Assembly: GCA_020028375.1 (NCBI GenBank)
Contig: JAHZNX010000155.1
Location: 1 to 5,733 of the forward strand
Source: Betaproteobacteria bacterium
Lineage (GTDB): Bacteria > Pseudomonadota > Gammaproteobacteria > Burkholderiales > SG8-41
Reading direction: 5' to 3'
DNA: 5,733 nt
A program made the position numbers and the translations under genes. Shown piece after piece: positions 5,497 through 5,733 of this stretch; the first letter of the stretch is position 1; the number at the start of each line of letters is the position of its first letter. Below the pieces are notes generated by a model, which saw only the letters and a list, made by a program, of their open reading frames with translations, made no database searches and had not been told where the DNA came from.

Positions 5497-5609
5497 CCCC
5501 TCCTTTTCAAGGAGGGGTGGATGCGAAGCAGACGGGGTGGTTGCGTGGGGACCCGCCGCTCCCACCACCCCGCCCGCTTGCGCGGGCACCCCTCCTCGGG
5601 CAGGAGGGG
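5497..5609. repeat. Compound palindromic intergenic repeat element
   Basis: About 113 bp with four nested stems: CCCCTCCTT/AAGGAGGGG (5497-5517, 3-base loop), CGGGGTGGT/ACCACCCCG (5533-5541 with 5564-5572), GCCCGC/GCGGGC (5572-5587, sharing one base with the previous stem) and CCCCTCCT/AGGAGGGG (5589-5609, 5-base loop). The two end hairpins are near copies, so the ends also form long-range inverted repeats. The pattern of CCCTCC ends flanking a GGGGTGGT/ACCACCCC core is one I recognise as dispersed between genes in many proteobacterial genomes, probably a non-autonomous element. No transposase or target duplication is evident. It fills most of the leader of the PrpF-family gene. Confidence 0.8.
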
Positions 5610-5644
5610 AATTCATTTTGTTAGGCGTTCTTAACCACTGGTAT

Positions 5645-5664
5645 CCCCCTCATCCCTCATCCTT
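5645..5664 (-). repeat. GGGATGA-type heptamer tract, short copy 3
   Basis: On the minus strand it reads GGATGAGGGATGAGGGGG: about two heptamer units in the same orientation as copy 2. It shows that the heptamer is a dispersed intergenic repeat of this genome, not only a feature of the cassette edges. The last 70 bases after it are more AT-rich, and I see no gene or convincing promoter there. Confidence 0.7.
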
Positions 5665-5733
5665 CAAATTAAACCTGCGGGTAAACTCGCAATATTGTAA
5701 TTCACGCAGCATCGCCCGGCACTTGCACGACCC

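Noticed and set aside
5620..5635. GTTAGGC followed by TTCTTAAC, like an integron core site near the end of the window
   Set aside because: No partner core box with folding arms lies at a suitable distance on either side, and the adjacent DNA is explained by the palindromic repeat. Such seven-base boxes occur by chance.
1..5733. CRISPR array, tRNA or rRNA genes
   Set aside because: The repeats present are heptamer tracts and palindromes without regular spacers, and no cloverleaf or rRNA-like sequence was recognised by eye.

Overview
The window is GC-rich (sampled coding lines near 67% G+C) and bacterial. Its gene content suggests a proteobacterium, perhaps a betaproteobacterium of the Burkholderiales type: a 5-oxoprolinase/hydantoinase B protein, an MFS permease, a PrpF-type isomerase and short G-rich intergenic repeats. 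No rRNA or marker gene is present, so this assignment is tentative.

Layout: (1) bases 1-1515, plus strand, the C-terminal part of a hydantoinase B/5-oxoprolinase gene whose start lies outside the window. (2) Bases about 1506-2840, a mobile segment. Two gene cassettes of integron type lie on the minus strand, each ending in a recognisable attC site (1547-1639 and 2026-2100). The first cassette carries a frameshifted DUF4160 gene overlapping a DUF2442 gene; the second carries a DUF3303 gene with a strong ribosome binding site. No integron integrase is visible, so the array fits a CALIN (cluster of attC sites lacking an integrase). Upstream of the cassettes on the minus strand are a short core-site hairpin, a rho-independent terminator and short-period repeats. 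An exact 22-bp inverted repeat (1519-1540 and 2814-2835), inside GGGATGA-like heptamer tracts, brackets the whole segment. (3) Bases 2789-3064, minus strand, a small three-helix membrane protein whose C-terminal tail is encoded by one of those tracts. (4) Bases 3120-4307, plus strand, an MFS transporter. (5) Bases 4304-5476, minus strand, a PrpF-family isomerase that converges on the MFS gene; both stop codons share one CTAG. (6) Bases 5477-5733, the prpF-like leader, holding a compound palindromic intergenic repeat almost touching the ribosome binding site, a third heptamer-tract copy, and about 70 further bases in which no gene is evident.

The chromosomal genes look catabolic: amide/lactam hydrolysis, small-molecule transport and tricarboxylate isomerisation. 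Nothing shows that they form one pathway. The cassette genes have no known function, differ in base composition and appear to be acquired.
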